DNA of 64,000 nucleotides from Trichostrongylus colubriformis. Its lineage: Eukaryota > Nematoda > Chromadorea > Rhabditida > Trichostrongylidae. The position numbers and the translations under genes were made by a program. Numbering within the stretch: position 1 is the first letter of the stretch; every line of letters starts with the position of its first letter. The stretch covers positions 28,497,994 to 28,561,993 of the forward strand of contig OZ022259.1 of assembly GCA_963978905.1 (NCBI GenBank). The letters are read 5' to 3'. The notes below the pieces were generated by a model. The model ran no database searches. It had not been told where the DNA came from and worked only from the letters and a program-made list of their open reading frames with translations. This document shows positions 48,201 to 59,300 of this stretch, piece after piece.

Positions 48201-49814
48201 AAACTTTGCGGTAGGCGAACCCTTTGCGTTGGTGGTGGAGCATGAGCGAGAAATTCGTAATTTGGTTTGATAAAGTTCTGGAGCCGGTGAAAATCAGAAT
48301 AAATGTGAAATACATGTGCAGTTCTCGGGGACTAAACCCGCTTCGATGAAATTAGAATTTAAAATACGCATGTGAGATGGGAAAATTAACCGTATTATGT
48401 AGTAGCAATGTAAGTGGAGGGAAACCGATAATCGGTTGTGTGTAGAGCGCCGCACCACGCACAGTAGTGCACTCCAGCCAACTGGTTAGATGTAGCCGCG
48501 CAACAGATATATGACGACATTGCTCCTCAACACTGACAAACAAGGCACTTGAAGGCCTTCATAGCTCTGGAGTATTCGACTTTCGGGTGGGTATCCGCTA
48601 CAAGCATGCATGGGCCTCTCTCTTATTGCTCTATTCTAAAATGCGGCGATTGCGTGTATAGTGGGAAAGTATCAAATTGGATAAGCCTAGCAAAGGTGTG
48701 CTAACAATACTTCAGCTCATCTAATTGGATTCTCCCATCCCGTGTCAAATTTGGATAGCCTTCACTTATGAGAACTGTGCAAATGTAGTAGTGTCAATTA
48801 TACTTTGTCAAAACCTTGGCAGAATGTAAGCAATAATTACACCGTTGTGCCAATAATGGCGACGCGCACGACAGCAGTTTCTGGCGTATACGAAGCAACC
48901 ATTGAATAAGGACTCTTTGACCCTCGGTGATACATGTAACAAGGACGGGAGTTATTGTTCTGCTGATGGGATCGTGTGTAGGGTCTGTGATCATCATATG
49001 GTGTTGTAGAGTGATCTCGAAACCACGCCGGAAACCCCAGAGGAGAGAAGGCAGTTTTTCGAATACCTTGCAGATGATTAGGTTTCAAGCCATCTTTGAA
49101 GGAATCGTCCACGGAAAATGAGTTTTTGTGTTACCCCTATATTTATGTTGTATTTGCCTAATGTTGACCTCATGCAGAATTTCACGTGAAAAAATGTGAA
49201 TCTGGCTGAGATACAGCACCACAAAGTGCGGTCCCAGTGGGCGGGGCTCCATGTAAAAGCCTCGTCCCGTCTTCCGCCGCCGTTGGGAAGGGGGAGTGGG
49301 ACTGTTTTCGTAACCTTCTGTTCCTACAATGCGTCTCCGACCACGGCGTACGCGGTACGAGGCTTTTACATGGAGGCCCCGCCCACTGGGACCGCACTTT
49401 GTGGTGCTGTATCTCAGCCAGATTCACATTTTTTCGCGTGAAATTTTGCATGAGGCCAACATTAGGCAAATACAACATAAATATATGGGTAACACAAAAA
49501 CTCATTTTCCATGGACGATTCCTTTAAGGAAGGCAAAATGTGAAACTCCCCTACTAACATCGTATTGACTGAAAGAAGAAGAATAGACTCTATGAATGTT
49601 GTTACGTTCCTGGAATCGCAACGTTAGTTTCATCTCACACTATTATACTACTGCAGGTGCAAAAACAACGCAATCCAAACAGCAACAAGATTCAAACTCA
49701 GGAGGAAATACCACGGATCGCGAATCACCGAAGGGTGAGTCTGATGCTCCAGGATCTGTTGATGGGGAGACAGGTTTCTTAGGAAAACTCAAGAAAACGA
49801 TATTCGGAAAGTAG
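42297..49814 (+). CDS. dnj-10: Mitochondrial DnaJ co-chaperone, Tid1/DNAJA3 type (13 exons)
   Basis: Exons: 42297-42359, 42435-42513, 42573-42688, 43231-43311, 43450-43602, 43877-43976, 44281-44363, 44944-45054, 45119-45232, 46171-46358, 46415-46495, 46567-46658, 49657-49814. They total 1419 nt, 472 aa plus stop, and all phases agree. It stimulates the mitochondrial Hsp70 ATPase through its J domain. The N-terminus is basic and serine-rich (residues 1-58), like an import signal. The J domain spans about 63-128 with HPD at 92-94. A short Gly-rich linker follows. The zinc region has CTRC (211-214), CPYC (228-231), CNRC (251-254) and CQEC (265-268), each followed by a Gly pattern. Then come the substrate-binding beta domains ([17 protein letters not shown]) and a polar Gln/Ser-rich tail ending KKTIFGK. 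Human DNAJA3 is about 480 aa. The last intron (3 kb) holds repeats. The gene symbol rests on the type-I DnaJ layout plus length and is probable. Confidence 0.93.
44405..44757. repeat. Right half of a gctctatcgaa-module element
   Basis: In dnj-10 intron 7. Contains aaaaaaagctccatcgaatatatatgcac and ends gtgaaacacagggattaaaaacggt...gcacaaccta, the same end as at 54465-54536. No left half seen. Confidence 0.6.
44758..44903. repeat. MITE family C copy 1
   Basis: Inverted ends cgctgtcagactgcgatttt and aagcgaagtctggcggcg, with inner gcgattttgcggtgtcgca / tgcgacaccgcaaaatcgc. It directly abuts the previous repeat. A second copy is in intron 9 at 45780-45918. Confidence 0.75.
45780..45918. repeat. 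MITE family C copy 2
   Basis: Ends gccgccatcagccttcgtga and tcgcgaagtctgacggtggc are inverted relatives. Inner cgacaccgcaagatcgcg matches copy 1. It is in dnj-10 intron 9. Confidence 0.65.
47151..47324. repeat. MITE family A copy in dnj-10 intron 12
   Basis: Left aaggtcgcgttcaaactttgcggtgccggg; right gccctgccggcgcaaagtaaatatggacgcgg. Core cctgtggacgcagccatgcc is shared with 11240 and 50610. Confidence 0.7.
47655..47700 (+). repeat. tctgtctgtccgtc-rich dispersed repeat head
   Basis: aaaacgcttcgtctgtctgtccgtccctccgtctgcc. Similar blocks begin at 62347 and 55318 (+) and, inverted, at about 35088-35140. Together they suggest an interspersed family whose one end is this pyrimidine-rich block. 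Full extent is not determined. Confidence 0.45.
49099..49524. repeat. Long palindrome in the last intron of dnj-10
   Basis: Arms of about 165-170 bp are nearly identical when inverted: aaggaatcgtccacggaaaa ... cagtgggcggggctccatgtaaaagcc, and on the other side ggcttttacatggaggccccgcccactg ... ttttccatggacgattcctt. The central spacer is about 90 bp. It lies 130 bp before the last coding exon. Non-coding. Confidence 0.9.
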
Positions 49815-49881
49815 AAAGGTGTGCATGGCGCTGATATCTCGAATTTGAATGCTCGTGGTGATGTCTACGGTCCTATTTTAG

Positions 49882-49973
49882 GTGGCCATAATCATGATCC
49901 AAAGAGTGAAGCGAAGCAAGACAGTACCGAGCATAACAAAGAACGGAAGAGCAAGAAATCCGCTTCTTCCTGA
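49882..49973 (+). CDS. dnj-10: Candidate alternative last exon of dnj-10
   Basis: An acceptor tcctattttag is followed by a frame encoding GHNHDPKSEAKQDSTEHNK and then a basic, serine-rich end (KERKSKKSASS) and TGA. It joins in phase if exon 13 is cut at the internal donor g|gtttct (aca g, near 49769), giving ...DGETG followed by this tail instead of [12 protein letters not shown]. Human Tid1 also has two C-termini made by splicing (known biology). Here it is inferred from sequence only; cDNA is not available. Confidence 0.5.
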
Positions 49974-50330
49974 CGTCTTCTTGTGCTTGTAGTCATTTGC
50001 TGAATCCTGTACCTTCATCTTGTCATGCCTGGTGGTCATCTTGTATTTTCTCCGCGATGATGTTGTTATTGTTAGGTCATCAATAGGAAATACTTGATGT
50101 TGATTAGAATAACAAATAATTAGAAAATTAAATTGTCATAGTACTAATTAGTTTCTTATATGCTTGTCATTTCGATTGAATGTGGAATGCCATCCTATAA
50201 AATGCACATAAAGCCGGTAAATTGAAGTTTGTGATTGTTCTTGAAACGTTATTAAACGATGATACTTCGCTATCAATGCTTGTTAGTCAAATGAACGTCG
50301 AAACCAGTATTGAACGAATAACGCTGAATG
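49974..50330. other. Short intergenic region between dnj-10 and snpc-4
   Basis: About 360 bp, AT-rich, with no repeat recognised. tataaaatgcacataaag near 50197 and attaaacg near 50251 are possible weak polyadenylation-like sites. I see no good AATAAA. Confidence 0.4.
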
Positions 50331-50342
50331 TTCAGAATAACT
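50331..50342 (+). promoter_or_regulatory. Probable trans-splice acceptor of snpc-4
   Basis: gaatgttcag ends at 50335, and the ATG follows at 50343. An acceptor only 7 nt before a start codon is typical of spliced-leader addition in nematodes. The short distance from the upstream gene raises the possibility of an operon. Confidence 0.6.
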
Positions 50343-53300
50343 ATGGATATTCCTTCAACATCCCATGCTGATCAGGACGATTTAGAGGATGGAGCGTTGG
50401 CGATCTATACTGAATTGGTAGGCACAGTAGTTCATTGCTATTCTGGAAAGGTGTAATTAATCTGAGTGTGAGATTCATTAGGCCGCGATCGCACTCTGAG
50501 GTGCCGGCGGCGGAGCGGTAGTGCGTATCTTTGCGTCTCCGCCTGTGTCACCCTGCATTGTTGCCTGTGTTCCCTGCACCTCCCCCGTGCCACTCTCCTT
50601 CACTGCCTGTGAACGTAGCCACGCCCTGACGGCGGTGAGTGTGACCGCGGCCTTATATGTGCTCGATGGAACTCCATGAACAATGGAAGAAGTTTGCGCG
50701 CTCTTTAAAGACAGTGTTCGCGATAATATGGGTGACAGGGAACGCCAAAAGAAGGCATGCACTGAAAAATTACGGGGCTGAAAGGCCGATGTATGGCGAA
50801 ATCCCCCGCAAAAGGCGCCCCCTTGAGCTGTGGCGGAGGCGGCCTCGTCAAGGCAAGCCGCCTTGGGACAAGGGCAGCCCGCCTCCAGGCGACGTGATTA
50901 GGGGTTGGTCACGGTGCGGTTGGTCAAGGAGATCGGCAGGATTGAATGTATCGAGCGCGCTTTCTCACTTTTAGCTTGAAACTGACCACATGAAAATAGA
51001 TGCTGTCGCATTTCCGAACATCCCTTCATGCTTACGTCTTGGTAATGCCGGTGGAAAACCTATGCGGACTACCCGCGTCTTGACGGAAAGGTCGTCCGCA
51101 CCCAGAACCAATGGTGGGAAGGGGTTCTATTTCTTGGGTTTTTGGCCACTTCCATTCGTATTTTCTCCACTTTCCTGTTACTAGGCATCTTGGCTTTCAT
51201 ATTCACTACTTCTTATACTTCTCGTCCGAATTTTCCCGAAAGCTGCCTTTAAATATACTGTAGGCGAGAGTAGTTCACTGTCTGCTTAGGTATAATTTAT
51301 ACCTCCTGGCTTGTACCCATTTCTCCATATCTCACCTTTGTTAGACGTTAAATGTCCCTCCCTCCCATATCCATAGGATCCGACGTTCATTTTTGTAGTA
51401 GTTACTGCAACTAACTATTATTGTGTGTCGAACATGCGTTTACCAGCGGTTGCCTTTCCTTTCTGACCTCGTCATATCATCAGCTTCGACATACTCCTGC
51501 GTGTCATTTGACTTTGCTTGTATAATATAGCTTAACTCACTCCCTTTAGAGTATTTATGCGAATCCATTTTCCCTGCTCAACAACCTAAATCACTTTATC
51601 AGAAGTGAAGGTTTGCTCAGCTATTGGCAACACTTCAGTAAGAAAGCGTAAATACCACTCAAAACGTGTTTTCGTAAAAGATGTGAATTCACTTGGAAGT
51701 GGTTCTGGTTCACCATTCATGCAGTTCCTAATGCGAGAAAAGAACCTGCGCTATATGGCGATTCCTTATATTTGGTGAGTGGCTTCCAACTCTAAAAAAC
51801 ATTTGAAGTTGTATTAAGTAGGACAGCAGCTAATCGTGGTTTATACCAATAAGTTCGGCAAGAATACACATGGGGTGGTGCTAGTGATTATCCTTGAACA
51901 ACCAGTCTGAAAATGAAAAAGTGTGATTAAATGGTAGCATTCTTTTTCCTCCACAAGTTTGTAAATTTCATTTGGAAAGATGATTTTTGCAGGACTCATT
52001 AGGCACCTCATTGGATTATGACGAGAACGCATCGGATCCTTATGCTGAATTACTTGGTCTTGTCGATGCTCAAGTGGAGTTTTGCGATCAACTACTTGAT
52101 ACTATTGCAAAAAAGCGAAAACAACTTGCTGAGAAAAAGGTTTGATTTTACAAAGTTCGTGGGCTGAAGTGTAGATCTGAATTTTGACTGCTCTATGAGC
52201 GAGAGTACATGTTCCCTGCTGGACGCCGAAGTAGTTTGCTGCATAAAGACGCAGTTGTTCTCGTTTATTTTCACTCAAAATCTTCCCGTTTCCATAGACA
52301 TTTGAACATGTGCGCATACTGCCTTATTCGTGGAATTAATGGGTTGAGCAGTAAGTTCGTGCCGTTTTTAATCCCTTTGTTTCACAACATTGTCTTCATC
52401 TTTCGAAAAATCTTGCATAGGCATTAGATAGAGAACTGCTCTACATGAGGTGCTACATTTTTGAATTTTTTTTTTTATTTTTTTGATATCTATGGGTTTA
52501 ACAATAGAGTCACCTGAAGGTAATATGTCACACTTTCGCCATCTCCCCCTCTTCGCTTACCGTGAAGGTAAAAAAAATATGTGCACATACGTATTCCAAA
52601 TAGCTTTTCTAGCTTCACAAATAGTGCTATTGGTTTTTGATTTTTTTATTGCTTGTTGCCTTTAAGGTTTAGGCATGGAGTAATTTGTAAGCAGAAATTC
52701 GCGCTTTTGGCACATAAAGGTCCAAAAGGCTGAGCTCCTGCGCCAAATGTGAGCTTATGAGAGAAATAATATCTTTTATCATTGCACTGTTATAATTGAG
52801 GGTTTTTTCTTTCCAATAAAACTGTCTAGTGAAATCTCGATTTCTAGCGAAAAAGGGCAGGTGTCGAAAGAACAGCATTTCGCTAAATACACCATTTTTA
52901 AGCCGCGGAAATATTGAGCTGTGAAAAGGTTTGGAGTACGAATGACACTACGTTGTAGAACAGAAAAAGCTCTACCGAACGCATTTATGAGAACAAAGAT
53001 TCAAGTAATTCAAAATTTTGAACAGCACAACTTTCTAGAGCTGAAAAATCTATGAAAGACATGTGCGTATATATTTTTTGACTTTAATGGTAGATAAGTA
53101 ATACAAACGTCGAAAGTGCTTATTTTTGCCATCAGATTACTCCATTTCTAAGCATCATAAATATAAAGCACTCGAAGGCACCATGTTATAGATCAGAAGA
53201 AGCTCTACCGAATATACGTATATCTACCGAATATACAGTAGCGCTCAAAAGTCTTCGGCCAGAACTTTTTTGTCATAACTTTTTTTCTACTCGACCAAAT

Positions 53301-56300
53301 TTGACAAAATTTTAATATGTGATGCCTGAACCCATTGCCAACATTTCCTTCCACTTGAGTGCCGCTTGCCACTTTTCATGGTTTTTTACAAGAATTTACT
53401 ACAAGACCACCCAAAAAAAGTAAAAGGCTTGGTCAAAGGGAACGGGCTTCTTTACAAAAACAAAACGAGCAAGCCTCAGAGAACATTACTATATTATAGA
53501 AAGACCACGAATTTTGATGACGGCGGCACAGCAGGACGGCATAGCGATGGCACTCCAAAAACAAAAAATTTTATATAACAGCGTAACTTATACCGTTGAG
53601 CGCCAAAATATTATATCAAGTATGCAGTGTATCCGAGTACAACATACTAAAATTTCTCTGAGATCGCTGCAGTTGCAAAAAAGTTACAAGTGAAAAACCC
53701 CAAGTGAAAGACCATTTCGCCAGAGACTTTTGAGCGCTACTGTATGTATTGGGTTAGGGAATAAGTCCGTGCGGTTTTTTTTCAAGCCAGTTTTTCACAT
53801 TGTTCCCTCCATCTTCCGACGAAGGTTATGCATGATTTCGATAGTGCTTCTGTTGCTCTATAAAATGATACTATCTGTTTTTCGATTTCTTCGACCACCC
53901 AATATTTATGAGGTTTGGAAATGAAGTAAGCTAATGTCAAAAATTTGGCACTTGCGCACCTCATCTTTCTCGTCTGCCATCGAGACCAAAAAATGTTTGT
54001 GTATATGTTTCGATAAATTCAGCTCTACAAAATGGTACTACTTATTATTCAAATCGCTTGACTTTTTGCTGTTTTTAAGGCTCACAATTGCAATACTCGA
54101 AAAAGTGTGCTGCAATTGTGAGCCTTAAAAACAGCAAAAAGTCAAACGATTTGAATTGTAAGTGGTACCATTTTGTAGAGCTGAAAAAGCTCTATCGAAA
54201 CATCCACACAAACATTATTTGGTCTCGATGGCAGACGAGAAAGATGAGGTGCGCAAGTGCCAAATTTTTGACTTTAGCTTAGTTCATTCCCAAACCTCAT
54301 AAATATTGGGTAGTCGAAATAATCGAAAAACAGAAAATAGGATTATGTAGAGCAAAAAAGCTCTATCGAAATCATGCATAAGCTTTGTCGAAAGATGGGA
54401 GGAACAATGTGAAAAACGGGGTTGAAAAAAACCGCAAGGACTTATTCCCCAACCCAATATAAATCTTGTCGAAAGTGGAGAAATTGTTGTGAAACACAGG
54501 GAGTAAGAAACGACACGGTCTTATTGCACAACCTAATGTTTTTGTCAGTTCGAACTGATTGATGAAATGGATTTTTCGTGTTTTTTGTTCTTGTAGTGTG
54601 ATTGAAATGTGAGAAAAGGGGGTTCTCTAGCATATGGCAATATAAATTCCTTCCGTTATAATGCTTTTCATGTTGTCATCTTTCATTTGAAGATGATTCT
54701 CCGTTGAAGGAAGTGGTCAAGCTGCCATTCCCTTTACTTATCTTGAAGTCTTTGCAAAGATGTTACAGAAATGCTGTGTAGTTGAAGACGCAGGTGTGTC
54801 ATGCTCGACTGCGGCGCTAAATAACATTTAATGATTTTCAAAGAAAACGTTTGATTGGGAATTTGTTATTTCCATTTCCTCTAGCAAACTGTGATTGTTT
54901 CATTATCCGGTATATGATATTTTTGAAGGCGTGGCTGGAAAAGAAATTAGATCATGATCGTGGATTCTATCAATTATCGAGAAACAAAGTCCCGGTGATC
55001 CAATACCTTCCTCCTTATTTCAAGGACGAGAATATGATGGTATGTTGCACCGCTCAAATTTTTGAGTTCTAGCATTGTTGGCTGCCGTACTTGAAAAAAG
55101 TTCACGGTTTTAATTTCAGTCTCTGTCGTTTAGTGTCCACCGCAGAACGAGGAGGCAAAGCACAAGCTTCAGTACACCACGTTCGATCCTTTAACAAAGG
55201 AAGATAAGAAATGTAAATTTATCTCGACTATTTCATGCACTCCAAGAGTTTTTTTAAGTAATAAGATTTAGGTAACCTCTGGAAAACATTTCAAGTATCC
55301 TTCTTATATATAAACCACTTACTTTGTGTGTCCGTCTGTCAGTATGTCTGTTGGTCCACAAGTGTGGATACAAACAAGGGAATGATAGAGCAAGGCAACC
55401 ACTTTGAGAAGAGATGAACTGAAGGGCGTTTGAGTATTATCGTAAGGCAATCGTAGTGATAGCACCTCCTGACTATACAGGGGGTGCCAAAAAAGTAATT
55501 TTGCCCACGACTTACATCTCACAGTTATACAAAACATAGGGAAACGAAAGGAAAGTATTGGGGCAAAATATTCCCGAAATGTTCCTCTAAAAGCAGGAAC
55601 AAGCTGAGACTCACTACTTTCATTTTCATAAAAATATAGAACCTTTGAGCGGCGCAGTCGGGCTTCGGAGCACCCACGGTATCAAGGTCCCCTTAAAACA
55701 GTGGAGCCGGGTTCCATGGTAGGTCTTTTGTGGGAAGCTTCCTAAGGATTGGCCCTTCGGTTCATGGAAGTCACAGAGCCCCTGCTGCTTGGACAAGGCT
55801 GCTATGATCCGAAGTATCATTTCCATGCCCAAATCCGCCTCCGGAGGGGTTTCAGTGGTAAGTGCACGTTTTGGCTCTTAGAAACGAAGGGAGCTGGGAA
55901 CCCGAAAAAAAAACGGGATCCTAAAGAACACCACCCAGTATGAATCCCCTTAGGTGCCCAGAGTGAACGGACCTCAGCAAGGTTGTGAATGAGGGCGACA
56001 ACATTTCGGATTTTGCCCAGTTGAGGTGACACATCTTGTTCACTATTTCCTCGCTCCCGTTCCTGCTCGTGCAGAAGGCTGCCACAGAGTATAGTGATGT
56101 AGTGAGGTCTGCTCTTGAATCGGGGATGTGAATACCTCAACAGAATTTGCTGTAGTTCGACTAAAGTGGGGTGAAAGTGGACGAGACAAAATTACTTTTT
56201 TTTGGCACCCCCTGTATAATAACTTATTTGGTGCAATCGCCGTCATTCTACTGTGTGGTCACGTCGCACCAAGGGGCAGCACAGTGGGATGGCGAGCATA

Positions 56301-59300
56301 TATGTCGGGTTGTCGGAGGAATAGTGCCCTTTGGACGAGAGATCAAAATGTGGGCAGGGAAAAAAGAAAAACGGTTGGTCTTCTAACAAATTATGGTCGG
56401 CTCAGCTATAGTAATGTGCGTAGGGGACCGGAAACGCATTGTGGACCTACTATCAAGAGGTATTGGGTTGGGGAATAAGTCCTTGCGGTTTTTTTTCAAC
56501 CCCGTTTTTCACATTGCTCCCCTCATCTTTAGACGATGCTTATACATGATTTCGATAGAGCTTTTTTTGCTCTATAAAACTGTAGTATCTTCTTTTCGAT
56601 TCCTTCGACCGCCTAATATTTATGAGGTTTGGAAATGAAGTGAGCTGAAGGCAAAAAATTACCACTTGCGCACCTCATCTTTCTCGTCTGCCATCAAGAC
56701 CAAAAAATGTATGTGTACATGTTTCGATAGAGCTTTTTCAGCTCTACAGAATGGTACTACTTTTTATTCAAATCGCTCAATTTTTCGCTGTTTTTAAGAC
56801 TCACAAATGCAATACTCGCAAAGGTGGGCACTTTCGTTATCTCCTCTTCCTCGCCTACCATCGAGGTCGAAGAGAATATATAGGTATACATTCGATAGAG
56901 CTCTTCTTGCTCCAAGATGGTGCCACTCTTCTTTTAAATCTTTTCATATTTTTGCGTATAGGAATAAGTTTTCACCTTTTTTCAAGTCGAAATTGCAATA
57001 TGAAAATGGGATGTTTTCGCACAAAATACTGTACTATTCGATAGAGCTTTTTTCGCTCTACAGGACTGTGTTCATGGTTTTTGTTATAATTATTTTTGAC
57101 CATTTTTTAGATAATTTAAATGTCGACAAAATCGAGCATTTTCGGCACATGTAGTCGAAAATGCTCGATTTCGTCCACTTTTAAATGATCTAAAAAGTGG
57201 AAAACATTAATTCGGACAAAAACTCTGAGCATCTTGTAGAGCGAAAAAAGCTCTATCAAATAGTACAGTATTTTGTGCGAAAACATCCCATTTTCATATT
57301 GCAATTTCGACTTGAAAAAAGGTGAAAACTTATTCCTATACGCAAAAATATGAAAAGATTCAAAAGAAGAGTGGCACCATCTTGGAGCAAAAAGAGCTCT
57401 ATCGAATGTATACCTATATATTCTCTTCGACCTCGATGGTAGGCGAGGAAGAGGAGATAACGAAAGTGCCCACCTTTGCGAGTATTGCATTTGTGAGTCT
57501 TAAAAACAGCGAAAAGTTGAGCGATTTGAATAAAAGTAGTACCAGTCTGTAGAGCTGAAAAAGCTCTATCGAAACATATACACATACATTTTTTGGTCTT
57601 GATGGCAGACGAGAAAGATGTGGTGCGCAAAAGGCAATTATTTGCCTTCAGCTCACTTCATTTCCAAACCTCATAAATCTTACAGTTTTATAGAGCAAAA
57701 AAAGCTCTATCGAAATCATGTATAGGCTTCGTCTAAAGATGAAGGGAACAATGTGAAAAAGGGTTGAAAAAAACCGCAAGGACTTATTCCCCAACCCAAT
57801 ACAATCGCAGATCCTCGAATTCTATGATTAAAGGATGGCTTCCATGATGTGTGGATAAGTGTGGATCCCTACAAAGTTGTTCGCCATCTGTGCTGAACTA
57901 CAGCGTGGAGTAATTCCTTACATGTATATATCCTCACACGCATACCGCTTGTAGTCCATGGTGGTGACGCGTGACGCGTAGCCAAAAGTGGTCATCCAAT
58001 GTGTCACTGGAGATCTGCATAGGAAAGAATAAGTATACTCAAAGCGGACACTCAAACCCATTAGATTGGCAGGGGAGAAGGGAGAACATGGGAGCCCTTA
58101 GATTGGTTCTTAGGTTTTGCGACGCTTTCCACACCTACAGCATTCCATTGGTTCCGCTACTCTTAACGACAGCATTAGGGATAATGTGGTAATGGATAAA
58201 TCCCTACAAGAAGTCACTCACATGGTAGTCCTGAGCTAAGAAGGTTACCTGTGGCGAAATCACGGTGAGAAACGGCCCCTCCGAGCTGTAGAAATACGCA
58301 AAACGCCGCAACCGCCCATCGGTCCCGCCTATTGATAAGTCGATCCCGCCTCCGGATGACGTAATTCCCGATTAACTGGAGTGGGAGCGGCCAAGCGGAT
58401 GCGGCAGGATTGAAGGTTTTGCCTCGCGCTCGCAGTTTTTAGCTTGAAGCTCACTCCAAAAAGTAGATGCTGTCGTATTTCCAAACATTCCCCTGTGTTT
58501 ACTTAGCAACATGCCAGTAGAAAACTAGATCAGACTACCCGCCTCTTGACGGACAGGTCGATCGCGTAGAGAATCAACAGTGGAAAGGGGGTCCTGTTTC
58601 TCGGGTTTTTAGTCAATTCCATCCATTGTTTCTTCACTGCCCTGTCACTAGGCATCTTGACTTTCACATTCACTACTTCTTTTATTTTCGTTCGACTTTC
58701 CCCTGAGCTGCCTTTGAGCTCTATCAGATATTAATTACAAGAGTGACTAAAAAGGAAGTCCTCCAGGAAACTGAGGGTTCTCTGGAATCGATTTTTGCAT
58801 AGGGGTCACGTGCATGGAACATGTAGCTGACGTTCAATTTTCCTTACAATTAGCGAGCCACCAATATCAGAGGAGCGAAGAAAAAAATTCTAGAACGGAG
58901 ATTTTTAGCACTCTCATGGTGTCGGGTGCTTCTTATGGCGTTGAGTATGTGCAAATTCAGAGATGCTCCTTAAAGGCTTATTCCGCGACAGTCAGATGGG
59001 TCTTACCTTCTTGGAATAGAGAGCCTTGGGTAACTAGTCAGGGTGCACCTTTTTCGCGTAGCCACGCTACGCTATCACGGCGCTACACCTCGTCGATCCC
59101 ACTGCGACACCACCCCTTGAGCTCCCCTACTGGTCAACTGAGCAAAATGGGTGGCGTCGCAGTGGGTTCGACCAGGGGTAGCGCCGTGATAGCGCACCGT
59201 GGCGACGCGAAAAAGTTGCAGCCTAACTAACCACTCGAGGATCTACTGTTCTAACAAGGTAAATCGACCCATCTGATTATCGCAGAATGTGCCTTTAAAT

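Larger units (their letters stand above)
52338..54536. mobile_element. Outer snap-back element interrupted by two insertions
   Basis: The left end (gggttgagcagtaagttcgtgccg ... tttcacaacattgtcttcatctttcg) is inverted at the right end (cttgtcgaaagtggagaaattgttgtgaaacacagg ... gtcttattgcacaaccta). Taking out 53236-53742 and 53748-54458 rejoins ...accgaatata with taaatcttgtcgaaag, the continuity seen in related copies. Lies in snpc-4 intron 3. No coding capacity seen. Confidence 0.6.

Noticed and set aside
49196..49568. Several overlapping frames of about 80-107 codons
   Set aside because: Produced by the palindrome at 49099-49524; identical peptides appear on both strands.
51700..51774. Alternative frame of snpc-4 exon 2 (tgg ttc tgg ttc ...)
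   Set aside because: Phase would fit exon 3, but its acceptor (cttggaag) is poor and the peptide has no support; the shorter exon with a gtaaaa donor is preferred.
57116..57630. Pair of mirrored 97-124 codon frames on both strands
   Set aside because: They are copies of the palindrome arms read on both strands, not protein genes.
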